DNA of 48,081 nucleotides from Sulfobacillus sp. (GCA_027343695.1 DAHWKJ010000107.1:1-48081); one strand, 5' to 3'; shown: positions 17,030 through 25,301, counted from the first letter of the stretch. Notes: generated by a model not told the origin, from the sequence alone. Translations and numbers: made by a program.

Positions 17030-17662
17030 TTATGAAATCAGGTCTGGACTCACCGGATACTTTTGGAGGAGTTTGGCCAAGCCCGGCGCATCGATAATTT
17101 CCACCCGACTACCGCGTACCCGGTGGCGCAAGTCTTTATCGATAAGACTCGGAGTCACCACCACAAACGAATGGGTCTCAGCCATCAGTCGATCCAGGAT
17201 AGACCGATCTGGAACCAAAAGACGCGCCACCAGGCCGATTGCAGCCGCCTCTGGCCGCGAAAACCACCAGACTCGCAATCCCGCCAGGGAACTGGGATGC
17301 ACGGTTGTCGGTCGATATCCCGAAAGCATAAACACCTGAGTCACGACACGCTCGAAAGCACGAGGACTTAAGGTGCGACAGTCGTCCACGGAAATCCAAG
17401 CCCTGGCGTCGCCGCCGCCTGAGTTCAAAAGTTCGAGAGCTAAACGTTCACAGGCCAGCGCGAGTTGTACCCTGTCGACTTGACCTAAGTGCAGTTCTTC
17501 AGCCATATAGAGAGCGATGGCATCGACCTGTATCGATGATAGAGGCCGACCCTGTTTTTGAATGATGCGGGCAACCTCCGGCCTAAATTGGGGCCAATGG
17601 CGCTCAAAGAGTTCTTGACGCACGCGTCGCATTTCCTCGGCATATCCCATGGGTCGTGTCAT
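17030..17662 (-). CDS. Mrr-like restriction-endonuclease-fold protein, apparently lacking catalytic residues
   Basis: About 210 residues. The C-terminal part (~98-205) follows the outline of Mrr-type restriction-like domains: LSPRAFERVVTQVFMLSGYRPTTV (the L-x-P-x-x-F-E helix and next strand), a central LAGLRVWWFSRPEAAAIGLVARLL strand pair, and an ending VEIIDAPGLAKLLQKY. The expected catalytic Asp and Q-x-K positions read as Leu/Arg and Val-x-Arg, so nuclease activity is doubtful. The N-terminal 80 residues are helical and unfamiliar. The start at 17662 overlaps the GNAT stop as ATGA, suggesting coupled translation; an ATG 18 bases further in is an alternative. The Mrr assignment rests on pattern only. 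Confidence 0.55.
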   Translation of the reverse strand: MTRPMGYAEEMRRVRQELFERHWPQFRPEVARIIQKQGRPLSSIQVDAIALYMAEELHLGQVDRVQLALACERLALELLNSGGGDARAWISVDDCRTLSPRAFERVVTQVFMLSGYRPTTVHPSSLAGLRVWWFSRPEAAAIGLVARLLVPDRSILDRLMAETHSFVVVTPSLIDKDLRHRVRGSRVEIIDAPGLAKLLQKYPVSPDLIS

Positions 17663-18183
17663 TCCTCCCTTAACGTCGCCATGGTATGCCATCCGTAGCC
17701 GATCTCCTCCAACTTCCGCGACCCAATCTCTATGATGCGTTGGGCCACCGGACGCGCGCCAGAGCGCCCGTAAAACCGACACCATGGATTCGCCTTCAAG
17801 CACCACACCACCACGTCTTCATAGCCATGGGCCTCGAGCCAACGGCCCATGTCCCGCACCAATGCCGTGCCGATACCCCGGCCCAGCCGATCGGGGTCTA
17901 CATAAATGGCATAAAGTTCGGCGTCAAACCCATTATCCTGATCGCGGTTGGCACCATAGCTGGCAAACCCCACCACCTGTCCGGCATCGTCTGCCACTGC
18001 CAACCGATCGCCGCGCCGAACAAGATCTTCTAGCCATTCTTGCCACTGTCGAGCGGCCTCTCCTACCGACCTGCCGTCGAGTACCGCGTCGTCTATAATA
18101 CCCCGATAAGCATGACGCCAACCCTCTACCGAAATCCTTGCAACGGTCTCGATATCCACCTTCGTCACATCTCGAATATACAT
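17659..18183 (-). CDS. GNAT family N-acetyltransferase
   Basis: A 174-residue GNAT protein, complete in one domain. It has an N-terminal YIRDVTKVDIETVARISVEGWRHAYRGII (the entry common to many small-molecule and protein N-acetyltransferases), a strand AVADDAGQVVGFASYG, motif A LYAIYVDPDRLGRGIGTALVRDMGRWLEAHGY (~92-123) and the late NPWCRFYGRSGARPV segment. The ATG at 18183 has AAAGGA 8 bases upstream; an upstream start at 18216 lacks one. It overlaps the Mrr-like gene by four bases (ATGA). The acceptor substrate is unknown. Confidence 0.9.
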   Translation of the reverse strand: MYIRDVTKVDIETVARISVEGWRHAYRGIIDDAVLDGRSVGEAARQWQEWLEDLVRRGDRLAVADDAGQVVGFASYGANRDQDNGFDAELYAIYVDPDRLGRGIGTALVRDMGRWLEAHGYEDVVVWCLKANPWCRFYGRSGARPVAQRIIEIGSRKLEEIGYGWHTMATLREE

Positions 18184-18381
18184 CCTGTCTAATCCTTTCA
18201 GTCGATGTCTAGGCATAGTAATCAGAACCTACGCTCTCTCTCAGTCTATCAGACCTGGTAAAGCTTCCCTCGCACTTGCTTCGCGCCTACATCCGGCGCA
18301 AAATAGTGCATTCGCTACTTGCGTACCAGACCGCCGTGGATTAGGATAGCGATCGTATTATTATGGAGGTTTTACATCGCG

Positions 18382-18864
18382 ATGCTTAAAGACAGTGCCC
18401 AGCGAGTCCAGGACGCACTCAAGAGATGGGACCACCACGGTCCGGTGCGAGAACTGAAAGACAGTGCTCATACTGCCCACGAGGCAGCTTCCGCTCTGCA
18501 CGCGGATATTGCCCAAATCGTGAAGTCCCTAGTATTTCAAGGCACTAAGACTCAGTCCCCGTATCTTTTACTCGTCAGCGGCGCGCATCGCGTGGACTTA
18601 GCGAAGGTCGAATTATTAGTAGGGGAACCCGTTAGACCAGCCAACCCTGATTGGGTTAAATCCCTAACCGGGTTCACGGTCGGCGGCATCCCACCCATCG
18701 CCCACGACACACCAATCCCCACCCTCATCGATGAGCACCTCCTGCACTTCTCCCAATTGTGGGCTGCTGCCGGTCACCCCCACGCGGTATTTCCATGCTC
18801 TGCCGACGACCTCGCCCGGATGACCTCCGGGCTCATCGCCGATATCCACCAAGCTAAAAACTAG
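18382..18864 (+). CDS. YbaK/EbsC-type aminoacyl-tRNA editing domain protein
   Basis: A 160-residue stand-alone editing domain of the YbaK/ProX superfamily, proteins that hydrolyse wrongly charged tRNAs, typically Cys- or Ala-tRNA-Pro. Seen here: AHTAHEAASALHADIAQIVKSLVFQ (~29-53, with the conserved lysine at 48), YLLLVSGAHRVDLAKVELLVG, and the G-x-GGIPPIAH segment (GFTVGGIPPIAHDTPIPTLID) that shapes the substrate pocket. GGAGG lies 12 bases before the ATG, and the longer frame from 18319 has no better start. It lies 148 bases before the peptide transport operon, with a likely promoter in between, so it is a separate unit. Specificity is inferred. Confidence 0.88.
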   Translation: MLKDSAQRVQDALKRWDHHGPVRELKDSAHTAHEAASALHADIAQIVKSLVFQGTKTQSPYLLLVSGAHRVDLAKVELLVGEPVRPANPDWVKSLTGFTVGGIPPIAHDTPIPTLIDEHLLHFSQLWAAAGHPHAVFPCSADDLARMTSGLIADIHQAKN

Positions 18865-18892
18865 ACTGGCAAAAACTTCAGGAAAATTTATG

Positions 18893-18921
18893 TTGACACT
18901 TCTTCGGTACCGCAATATTTC
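18893..18921 (+). promoter_or_regulatory. Likely promoter of the peptide ABC operon
   Basis: A perfect TTGACA (18893-18898) is followed 17 bases later by TATTTC (18916-18921), half matching TATAAT. It lies about 90 bases before the TTG start of the binding-protein gene, in an AT-rich patch that contrasts with the coding DNA on both sides. Confidence 0.5.
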
Positions 18922-19012
18922 TTGCAGGAAATCTTTACGCAATGTCGAATTATAAACCGAGGTTAAAGACCTTTAAGATGTTGATTAGGTTCCTATCTAA
19001 GGAGGAGATTTC

Positions 19013-20776
19013 TTGAAACGCAACAAAGTGGCTTTGGCTTCCGGTTTACTCATAGCCTCAAGCCTCGCATTAGCAGGTTGCGGCAGTTCAACCAACCCGA
19101 CCACCACCGGATCCGTGGGTAAGCCCCAATACGGTGGTACATTGGTGATGGCATTGCCGCCCGCCACAAACATTAACTGGTATTTCCCGCTCATGAACGG
19201 ACTTGATGACAGTCTTTACAATGCATGGGTACAAAACATGATGTATAAGCCCCTCATTACTTTGAACGGCAACGGATCGATTAACTACGCCCGATCGATT
19301 GCGTCAAAGATTACTCCCAATGCGGCCGGGACCAAATTTACCGTGACCATGAACCCCAAATACAAGTGGTCCAATGGTCATCCAGTCACCGCGCAGGATG
19401 TCCTGTTCACTTGGAAGATCATTCAAGGTGCCTCAGCCTCAACCGCGCCGTCTCCGTGGCCATTCGTCGGAGCCGGTACCGGAGACATTCCGACCGGCGT
19501 GCAGAGCGTCGTGGCGAACGGTCAGCATTCGTTCACGGTCACCTTAAAGCAACCCGCCAACCAAGAATGGTTCACCTATAACGGATTGACCGACTTTATT
19601 CCCTTGCCGAAATCGGTGTTTGACCACTATCAAGGGCAGCTCGGAACCGCGGCCGGCATGAAGAACGAGTTGGTATGGCTCGGCAAGATTGCGACCCAGC
19701 CCACCAACCCCGCATATCAAGTCGTCGATGGGCCATTCAAATTGGTCAGCGCCACCCCCAGTCAAAACTGGGTCTTTAAGCCGAACCCGACCTATGCGGG
19801 ACATAAGCCCTACCTTTCGAAGTTAATCTTCCAGTTTGAAACCACCAGTCAGGCCGAATTTGCGGCCCTCAAGACCGGTACGGTACAAGCCGGCTACCTG
19901 CCAACCTCTCTGTATAAACAACGTAATTCAGTCAAGGGCTACAAATTCGCTGTAAGTTATGCGCTCGGTTACGACGACACCATCGTTAACATGAACACCG
20001 GCAACAGCAAATCCAGCCTTAACGCGCCGAATGGTGTGGGATCCATCTTTAGTCACTTGTACGTACGTCAAGCCTTGCAGATGGGGATTGACCAGAACGC
20101 CATCAACAAAGCCGCCTATCAGGGCAATGGGATTGTAGAAAACGGCATTGTGTTATCCAAGCCGCGAACCATCTTCTATAACCCCAACTTGAAAATGTAT
20201 TACCCATATGACCCCGCCAAAGGCAAGGCTCTATTGCAATCCCACGGTTGGCATGAAGTGGGCGGTGTGATGCAAAAGAACGGCCAGAAGATGAGCTTCA
20301 CGTTGGACTACTCTTCGGGCTCTAAGTCTACCGTGCAAGAGGTCACCTTGATGCAAGAAGGGTGGGCTAAGGAAGGGATCAAGGTAACGCTGATTCCGCA
20401 ACCGTTTAGCACGATCGTCGGTCTTACGAATAACCAATGGCAGATGGAGGATTACGGTGGGATTAGCTGGGGCGGTTCCTACCCAACTGGTGGTGGACTC
20501 TTTGGCACTCCCGGCGTCGGCCTCGACAGCCAAGGCTACAGCTCTAAGACAATGACCAAGCTGATCGCGGCGACTCACCAGCCGTATGCTACCCAGGCGC
20601 AATCACTACAAGCTCTTTACAACTTCCAGACGTATGTCAGTAAGGACCTTCCCATTTTGTTCGTTCCTTACGGCGCAGGCTACGCTTTGAACGCCGATAA
20701 CGTGCATAACGTCATGAAGTACTCGAACCCCTTTACCCAAGGGATCTCGCCACAATACTGGTGGGAATCGAAGTAA
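19013..20776 (+). CDS. Family 5 peptide-binding lipoprotein of an ABC importer
   Basis: A 587-residue extracellular solute-binding lipoprotein. The signal ends in ALAGC with Cys at 23. Family motifs are NMMYKPLITLNGNG, WSNGHPVTAQDVLFTWKII (~120-138) and VRQALQMGIDQNAINK (~352). It starts at TTG, directly behind AAGGAGGAGATTTC, the strongest site in this stretch. The two permease genes follow on the same strand, and an RNA hairpin separates it from them, a common way to keep binding-protein mRNA more abundant. It resembles the orphan protein at 1924-3666 along its length but differs clearly in the middle. The ligand is probably an oligopeptide or related compound; unproven. Confidence 0.94.
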   Translation: MKRNKVALASGLLIASSLALAGCGSSTNPTTTGSVGKPQYGGTLVMALPPATNINWYFPLMNGLDDSLYNAWVQNMMYKPLITLNGNGSINYARSIASKITPNAAGTKFTVTMNPKYKWSNGHPVTAQDVLFTWKIIQGASASTAPSPWPFVGAGTGDIPTGVQSVVANGQHSFTVTLKQPANQEWFTYNGLTDFIPLPKSVFDHYQGQLGTAAGMKNELVWLGKIATQPTNPAYQVVDGPFKLVSATPSQNWVFKPNPTYAGHKPYLSKLIFQFETTSQAEFAALKTGTVQAGYLPTSLYKQRNSVKGYKFAVSYALGYDDTIVNMNTGNSKSSLNAPNGVGSIFSHLYVRQALQMGIDQNAINKAAYQGNGIVENGIVLSKPRTIFYNPNLKMYYPYDPAKGKALLQSHGWHEVGGVMQKNGQKMSFTLDYSSGSKSTVQEVTLMQEGWAKEGIKVTLIPQPFSTIVGLTNNQWQMEDYGGISWGGSYPTGGGLFGTPGVGLDSQGYSSKTMTKLIAATHQPYATQAQSLQALYNFQTYVSKDLPILFVPYGAGYALNADNVHNVMKYSNPFTQGISPQYWWESK

Positions 20777-20797
20777 CCTCTAAAATTCCGTTTAAGG

Positions 20798-20823
20798 AGG
20801 CCCAAGCCGAAAGGGTTGGGCCT
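20798..20823 (+). other. RNA hairpin between binding-protein and permease genes
   Basis: Arms AGGCCCAAGCC (20798-20808) and GGGTTGGGCCT (20813-20823) pair at 10 of 11 positions around a GAAA loop. No T run follows, so it is not a full terminator; it may protect the 3' end of the binding-protein mRNA or weaken read-through. Confidence 0.65.
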
Positions 20824-20848
20824 ACCTTATCTACTAAAGGGTGATGTT

Positions 20849-21736
20849 ATGGCGGTGCAACCGAGTGCGATCATTGTTGCCGAAGAAACCTCGGCGATAC
20901 CTACAGGGCCATCCCGTGGCGTACGCCTATTTTTCCGCAACCCAATGGCCTGGATTGGCCTAGGGGGTCTTCTGCTAATCATCGCGTTTTCGTTCTTAGG
21001 TCCCCTGTTTTACCATGTCAATCCATTAACCACTAATGTGAATAACCTAATGTCCCCTCCGACAGCGCAACATCCTTTGGGCACCGACGATCTGGGGCGA
21101 GACTACCTAAGCCGCATGATGTGGGGCGGACAATTATCTTTAATTGTGGGATTTTCCGCAGCCATTGCCTCAATGGTTATTGGGGTCGCTTACGGTCTCA
21201 TTAGTGGACTACTCGGCGGTTGGATCGACGTCCTCATGATGCGGACCATCGATGTATTTTTGTCGATTCCCACCCTCTTTTTGCTACTGTTTTTAGATGT
21301 AGCGTTTCGGCCTAGCCCTTTAGTGCTGGTCATCATTCTGGCCTCGACCTCATGGATTGGGGTGCCGCGTCTGGTGCGCTCCGAGGTGCTTTCGATTAAA
21401 CAACGAGACTACGTCGAGGCGTCGCGGGCGTTCGGCGCCAGAAGTTTGCATATTATGATGAAAGAACTCTTACCCAACGTCTTGGGTACGGTGATGGTTG
21501 CTACCACGTTTCAGATTGCCGGGGCCATTCTCACCATTGCCACGCTCAGTTTTCTGGGCTTGGGTCTACCTCCACCGGAACCGAATTGGGGCACCATGCT
21601 CTCCAACTCGATGTCCTACATGTACGACAACAGCTGGTGGTTGATATATCCTCCAGGACTCGCATTACTGTGGACCGTCTTATCGATTAACTTTATTTCG
21701 GAAGCCCTGCGTGGGGCCGTGGACAGTCGAATGTAA
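20849..21736 (+). CDS. ABC transporter permease, DppC/OppC type
   Basis: A 295-residue inner-membrane permease. An N-terminal segment (WIGLGGLLLIIAFSFLGPLFY) is followed by the OppC-type periplasmic motif PPTAQHPLGTDDLGRDYLSRMMWGGQLSL, then five further hydrophobic segments and the EAA loop EASRAFGARSLHIMMKELLPN that docks the ATPase. ATG at 20849 has AAAGGGTGAT just ahead; an upstream ATG at 20816 falls inside the hairpin. It lies in an operon with the binding protein and the DppB-type permease. The C-type gene precedes the B-type gene, the reverse of the usual dpp/opp order. Confidence 0.92.
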   Translation: MAVQPSAIIVAEETSAIPTGPSRGVRLFFRNPMAWIGLGGLLLIIAFSFLGPLFYHVNPLTTNVNNLMSPPTAQHPLGTDDLGRDYLSRMMWGGQLSLIVGFSAAIASMVIGVAYGLISGLLGGWIDVLMMRTIDVFLSIPTLFLLLFLDVAFRPSPLVLVIILASTSWIGVPRLVRSEVLSIKQRDYVEASRAFGARSLHIMMKELLPNVLGTVMVATTFQIAGAILTIATLSFLGLGLPPPEPNWGTMLSNSMSYMYDNSWWLIYPPGLALLWTVLSINFISEALRGAVDSRM

Positions 21737-21756
21737 CGAAAGGAGCGCTGTGTGTT

Positions 21757-22707
21757 ATGTTAGTCTTCACGTTGAGACGAATCTTGCAAGCTATCCCCTC
21801 TTTAATTTTCGTGGCGATCATCAGCTTTACCTTGCTGCATATCGTGCCCGGGGGACCCGCTCAGTCGCTTCTGGGTCAACATTCTACCCCGGCCCGCATC
21901 GCCGCGATTAATCGTTCACTAGGGCTGAATAAACCGCTCTACGTGCAATTTGGGATCTGGTTTTGGCATCTCTTGCACGGTAATTTTGGGTATTCGTATA
22001 GCTACGACCAACCGGTCATGCACGTTATTTTGGTCTACCTTCCGCACACCCTGGAAATTGTCACCGTGGCGGTCATTCTGGCCCATATTTTGTCGGTTCT
22101 AATGGGCACCGTGCAAGGATATTTTCAAGGTCGATGGTTTGATCATGTCATCACTACGGTCACTTTCTTCCTGTGGTCGATGCCGGTGTTCTGGCTCGGG
22201 ATTCTAATCGTGATCATATTTTCCATTGATCTCGGTTGGTTTCCGTCTGGCGGAATCACCAATCCAGAATTCCCTGGTGGATTTGCCAGTTATATCTCGC
22301 ACGCCACGCTACCGATTGTGGTTTTGATGTTGTCAACGGTTGCCTCCTGGGCACGGTTTATGCGGTCATCCATTATGGACGCCATGGTGCAGGATTATGT
22401 CCGCACCGCCCGTTCTAAGGGACTTAGTGAATTTATGGTGCTCTTTAAACACGCATTGCGCAACTCACTTCTCCCTATTATCACCTTGCTCGGGCTCTCT
22501 ATTCCCTCGCTCTTTGGTGGAGCCTTAGTCGTGGAGTTGATTTTCAACTACCCCGGGATTGGCCTTCTGACCTGGAACGCGGCATTTCAACGAGATTATC
22601 CCATTATTTTAGGTACGGTCATGATGGTGGGAGTGCTGACGGTCGCGGGGAACTTGCTCGCAGACCTGCTTTATGGCTTGGTAGATCCGCGGATTACGTA
22701 TAGCTAA
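21757..22707 (+). CDS. ABC transporter permease, DppB/OppB type
   Basis: A 316-residue permease with six hydrophobic segments. It has the OppB-type opening RRILQAIPSLIFVAIISFTLLHIVPGGPAQSLLG, the external loop region RSLGLNKPLYVQFGIWFWHLLHGNFGYSY, the EAA loop RTARSKGLSEFMVLFKHALRNSLLP, and an ending LADLLYGLVDPRITYS that is near universal in the family. AAAGGAG precedes the ATG. It is the last gene of the operon and is followed by an intrinsic terminator. No ATP-binding subunits (DppD/DppF types) are present in the window, so they must be encoded elsewhere. Confidence 0.93.
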   Translation: MLVFTLRRILQAIPSLIFVAIISFTLLHIVPGGPAQSLLGQHSTPARIAAINRSLGLNKPLYVQFGIWFWHLLHGNFGYSYSYDQPVMHVILVYLPHTLEIVTVAVILAHILSVLMGTVQGYFQGRWFDHVITTVTFFLWSMPVFWLGILIVIIFSIDLGWFPSGGITNPEFPGGFASYISHATLPIVVLMLSTVASWARFMRSSIMDAMVQDYVRTARSKGLSEFMVLFKHALRNSLLPIITLLGLSIPSLFGGALVVELIFNYPGIGLLTWNAAFQRDYPIILGTVMMVGVLTVAGNLLADLLYGLVDPRITYS

Positions 22708-22718
22708 GCCTGCATGCT

Positions 22719-22768
22719 AAAACCGCCGCCCTGACGAGACAATTCCCCGTCGCGGCGGTGGTTTTTTT
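22719..22768 (+). terminator. Intrinsic terminator of the peptide ABC operon
   Basis: A GC-rich stem (ACCGCCG at 22722-22728 with CGGCGGT at 22753-22759, plus an inner GACG/CGTC pairing) is followed by GG and seven Ts (22762-22768). It lies just after the stop at 22707. Confidence 0.85.
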
Positions 22769-22770
22769 CA

Positions 22771-22799
22771 TTGAAGTTCGCGATGACTAATGCTATACT
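22771..22799 (+). promoter_or_regulatory. Promoter of tRNA-Pro
   Basis: TTGAAG (22771-22776), a spacer of exactly 17 bases, and TATACT (22794-22799) form a good sigma-70/sigma-A promoter 11 bases before the tRNA gene. Confidence 0.8.
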
Positions 22800-22810
22800 A
22801 CTCAAGTCAT

Positions 22811-22887
22811 CGGGCTGTGGCGCAGCTTGGTAGCGCGCTACCTTGGGGTGGTAGAGGTCGTGGGTTCGAATCCCGCCAGTCCGACCA
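22811..22887 (+). tRNA. tRNA-Pro (anticodon GGG)
   Basis: A complete cloverleaf. The acceptor stem CGGGCTG pairs with CAGTCCG (one G-T pair). The anticodon stem CTACC/GGTAG encloses the loop TTGGGGT, giving anticodon GGG (reads CCC/CCU). The T loop is GTGGGTTCGAATCCCGC, and CCA is encoded at 22885-22887. It has its own promoter and terminator, so it is a monocistronic tRNA gene. Confidence 0.96.
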
Positions 22888-22892
22888 TTTTA

Positions 22893-22922
22893 GGACAGAC
22901 CATTCGGGTCTGTCCCTTTTTT
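22893..22922 (+). terminator. Intrinsic terminator of tRNA-Pro
   Basis: A perfect 9-base-pair stem GGACAGACC/GGTCTGTCC with a 5-base loop (22902-22906), followed by a run of six Ts after one C. It begins 5 bases after the tRNA. Confidence 0.92.
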
Positions 22923-23011
22923 GACGAAAAATGTCGCCTTAATAAAGAGGATTTTCGGATCACCCAGCGAATCCCGATCTGTAAGAGGATACAGATGAAG
23001 GGGCGATGGCA

Positions 23012-24166
23012 ATGTTTCATATACGGTGGCGACAGCAGCACGGCCAAGCCTTGATCTTGATGTTAGCGGGTCTTAGTGTCATCATCACAATGGCCGCCGC
23101 CAGCCTCACCGTGGGCACGGTATATGTGGCCAAATCCCGACTCCAAAATGCTGTCGATGCCGCAGCCCTAGCTGGTGCCCAAGTAGCCGGGTCACCAGGG
23201 CAATCCGCGCTGGCACCTGGAGAAGCCCAATTAATTACCCAAGAAGTGCCGGGCGCCCAAGGCCATCTTGCTATCGAATCTGAGCAACGCCTGGTTACCG
23301 CCACTGGCAGCATCACGGTTCCGGGAACCTTTGCCTCCTTGATTGGAATTAGCCATTTTACGGTGCACTCCAAGGCCGTTGCGGCGTATGGCCCCGGTCC
23401 CGCGTTTAACTATGCAATCTTTCAAGGTGATCCGCATGCGTCGGATCCGAGCCTTTCTATTACGGGAAGTGATACCGTCACGGGCAGCGTACACTCGAAT
23501 AATGACCTCAACCTCACCGGCAATCTTAACATCTCCGGATCTTGCGAGGCGAGCCCCACCGTCACCAGCACAGGAAATGGGGCCTGCACCGGGGGAGTCA
23601 TTCAGAATGCTCCCCAAATCCCGATGCCCCAGTGGACCCCCGCCGAAGCCACGCCGACCAACGCCACCACCTATGGAACCCCTTCAAATCCCACGGGACT
23701 CACGTTGACTAGCCAGAATGACAACATCGGCAACGCCGTCGTCTATGGCAATCTTACGGTCAGCGGCGGCACGAGTATCAGCGGCAACTACCTGGTGTAT
23801 GGGAATGTCACGTTTTCCGGTAACGTTGTGGCTTCAGGGGGTTCCATCACCGCGTATAATGGCTCGATTATACTCAATGGAGACGTGTCGGACAGTACCA
23901 CCGCCTCCGCTACCGGCATCGCGCTCGCCACGTTGAATTCCCATGGCCTGATCGACCCATCGGTGGATTCCATCACCGTGAACGGAAATGACCGAGTTTC
24001 AGGCACGCTTTATGCACCAGACGGGCAAATTACGATGAATGGCAACGTAAAAGTCACGGGCCAGTTGGTGGCATATCGTGACCTTATAAATGGCAACTGC
24101 GAAGTGGACTACAACCCATCGGCGCTCATCGACATCCCGGTCCACCAAGCCATCCTCGTCCAGTGA
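23012..24166 (+). CDS. TadG-like pilus assembly protein with predicted beta-helical passenger
   Basis: About 384 residues. The N-terminus HGQALILMLAGLSVIITMAAASLTVGTVYVAKSRLQNAVDAAALAGAQ is the TadE/TadG-like membrane segment of Flp pilus assembly proteins. The remainder is rich in Gly, Ser, Asn and Thr, with repeated strands of the type SGN-x-x-V-G-x-V (TGSVHSNNDLNLTGNLNISG, VYGNLTVSGGTSISGNYLVYGNVTFSGNVVASGG, ILNGDVSDS, MNGNVKVTGQLVAY), as in PilX/DUF7305-type proteins predicted to form a beta helix. Two ATGs are possible; 23012 has better spacing from AAGGGG than 23006. It overlaps the TadE-like gene by GTGA, implying coupling. It is probably a minor, surface-exposed pilus component. Confidence 0.8.
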   Translation: MFHIRWRQQHGQALILMLAGLSVIITMAAASLTVGTVYVAKSRLQNAVDAAALAGAQVAGSPGQSALAPGEAQLITQEVPGAQGHLAIESEQRLVTATGSITVPGTFASLIGISHFTVHSKAVAAYGPGPAFNYAIFQGDPHASDPSLSITGSDTVTGSVHSNNDLNLTGNLNISGSCEASPTVTSTGNGACTGGVIQNAPQIPMPQWTPAEATPTNATTYGTPSNPTGLTLTSQNDNIGNAVVYGNLTVSGGTSISGNYLVYGNVTFSGNVVASGGSITAYNGSIILNGDVSDSTTASATGIALATLNSHGLIDPSVDSITVNGNDRVSGTLYAPDGQITMNGNVKVTGQLVAYRDLINGNCEVDYNPSALIDIPVHQAILVQ

Positions 24167-24723
24167 ACGATAGACGTGGTCAAGCCCTGGTCGAATTTGC
24201 CCTGATATTACCCCTTTTACTCCTGGTACTGCTCGCCATTATTAGTTACGGTCTTTTTATTAATGCCGATGTTACCGTCCAGCAGGCGGCCCGGATCGGG
24301 GCACGCAGCGCGGCGCTGGGAAACCCGTTGGGATGCCCTGGGGACTTGGCATCCCGCCAACAACAACAGGGCCAGCCGCTTACTATCTATGGTCTAGTCG
24401 ATGATCAGATTAATCTCGGGTTGAATATGTCCATTATGCACAATGGATCCGCATATCCGGTGTTGACGACACCCGGCACCACCCCGCCGTCCAGTGCTGT
24501 CACAGAATCGACGGATCCCAAAGATCCGGCCCAAGAGTACGTCACCGTAACGGTGACCTATCCTTATAGTCCGGTGGTTCCGCTTCCAGGCCTCCTCCCG
24601 GCCCATCTCCTGTTGCACCAATCTTATACCATGATGGTGCAAACCCCCGAACCCGCTACCGCGCTGATGCCAAGCGCGAGTCCCGGAACCAACCAAGTGA
24701 TTCAACCCGGTGTCTGTCCCTGA
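24163..24723 (+). CDS. tadE: TadE-like pseudopilin
   Basis: A 186-residue protein with the TadE signature at the N-terminus: RRGQALVEFALILPLLLLVLLAIISYGLFINADVTVQQAARIGARSAA. The Gly-Gln boundary with Glu at +5 is the prepilin-peptidase-like processing site, and the conserved E-F-A-L-I-L-P-L-L-L follows. The rest is a periplasmic/extracellular domain with a VTVTVTYPYSPVVPLPGL strand typical of TadE C-termini. The GTG start overlaps the TadG-like stop (GTGA). The 3' end overlaps the convergent GNAT gene by 22 bases. It would act with the Tad machinery encoded on the other strand from 25808 to 31217. Confidence 0.87.
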   Translation: MNDRRGQALVEFALILPLLLLVLLAIISYGLFINADVTVQQAARIGARSAALGNPLGCPGDLASRQQQQGQPLTIYGLVDDQINLGLNMSIMHNGSAYPVLTTPGTTPPSSAVTESTDPKDPAQEYVTVTVTYPYSPVVPLPGLLPAHLLLHQSYTMMVQTPEPATALMPSASPGTNQVIQPGVCP

Positions 24724-25301
24724 AATCTTTTAATTCGCTGATCCAGGGCATTTCGCACCCGAGGCCACTCGTCACGTAAGATACTAAACACCACGGTGTC
24801 ACGCCAAGTCCCGTCACGGCGTAGGCGATGATGCCGTAACGTCCCCTCATAGCTTGCCCCGAGTTTTCGAATCGCCGCTTGAGAGTGTAGATTGTTATGG
24901 TCCGTTTTCAACATGATGCGTTCCGCACCCCAGGTGTCAAACCCGTATCCCAGCATAAGCCGCTTGCAATGAGGGTTCACCCAGCCCCCCCACACCTCTT
25001 CAACCAACCAAGTCCATCCCACTTCGACGCCCCGATTCGCCTCATCCACATCAATGAATCGAGTGCTGCCCAGCACACGATGACTATTCTGCTCGAAAAT
25101 GACAAAGACCCGATCCACCCCATGCTCAGCCCGGGACAGGGCGGAGCTCATGAATTGATCGAACTGACTCTTTTCACGCAAATCCCAAAACATCCACCGC
25201 CAGTCGTGAATCTCTTGGGCCGCCATAAATAATAGGCCGTGATGCGAAAGGTTCAGGGGTTCCAACCGCAATTGGTCGTCTTCCAATACCACGCACTCCA
25301 T
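24702..25301 (-). CDS. GNAT acetyltransferase, RimJ/RimL type
   Basis: A 199-residue acetyltransferase of the RimJ/RimL branch, which modifies protein or peptide N-termini and small molecules. Seen: LEDDQLRLEPLNLSHHGLLF (entry), RVLGSTRFIDVDEANRGVEVGWTWLVEEVWGGWVNPHCKRLMLGYGFDTWGAERIMLKTDHNNLHSQAAIRKLGASYEGTLRHH. Motif A is present as the VWGGWVNPHCKRLML variant of this branch, and the HNNLHSQAAIRKLGA helix is complete. The ATG follows a GGAGCGAGC-type site. It lies between the two parts of the Tad locus but is not obviously related to it. Confidence 0.88.
   Translation of the reverse strand: MECVVLEDDQLRLEPLNLSHHGLLFMAAQEIHDWRWMFWDLREKSQFDQFMSSALSRAEHGVDRVFVIFEQNSHRVLGSTRFIDVDEANRGVEVGWTWLVEEVWGGWVNPHCKRLMLGYGFDTWGAERIMLKTDHNNLHSQAAIRKLGASYEGTLRHHRLRRDGTWRDTVVFSILRDEWPRVRNALDQRIKRFQGQTPG

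Noticed and set aside
22811-22887. tRNA-Pro as an integration site for a mobile element
   Set aside because: No integrase or repeated 3' tRNA fragment was found in the window, and the neighbouring genes continue without a boundary.
23718-24130. Tandem DNA repeat or CRISPR-like array in the TadG-like gene
   Set aside because: The repetition is at the protein level (Gly/Asn/Ser strands with varied codons); there are no regular identical DNA repeats with spacers.
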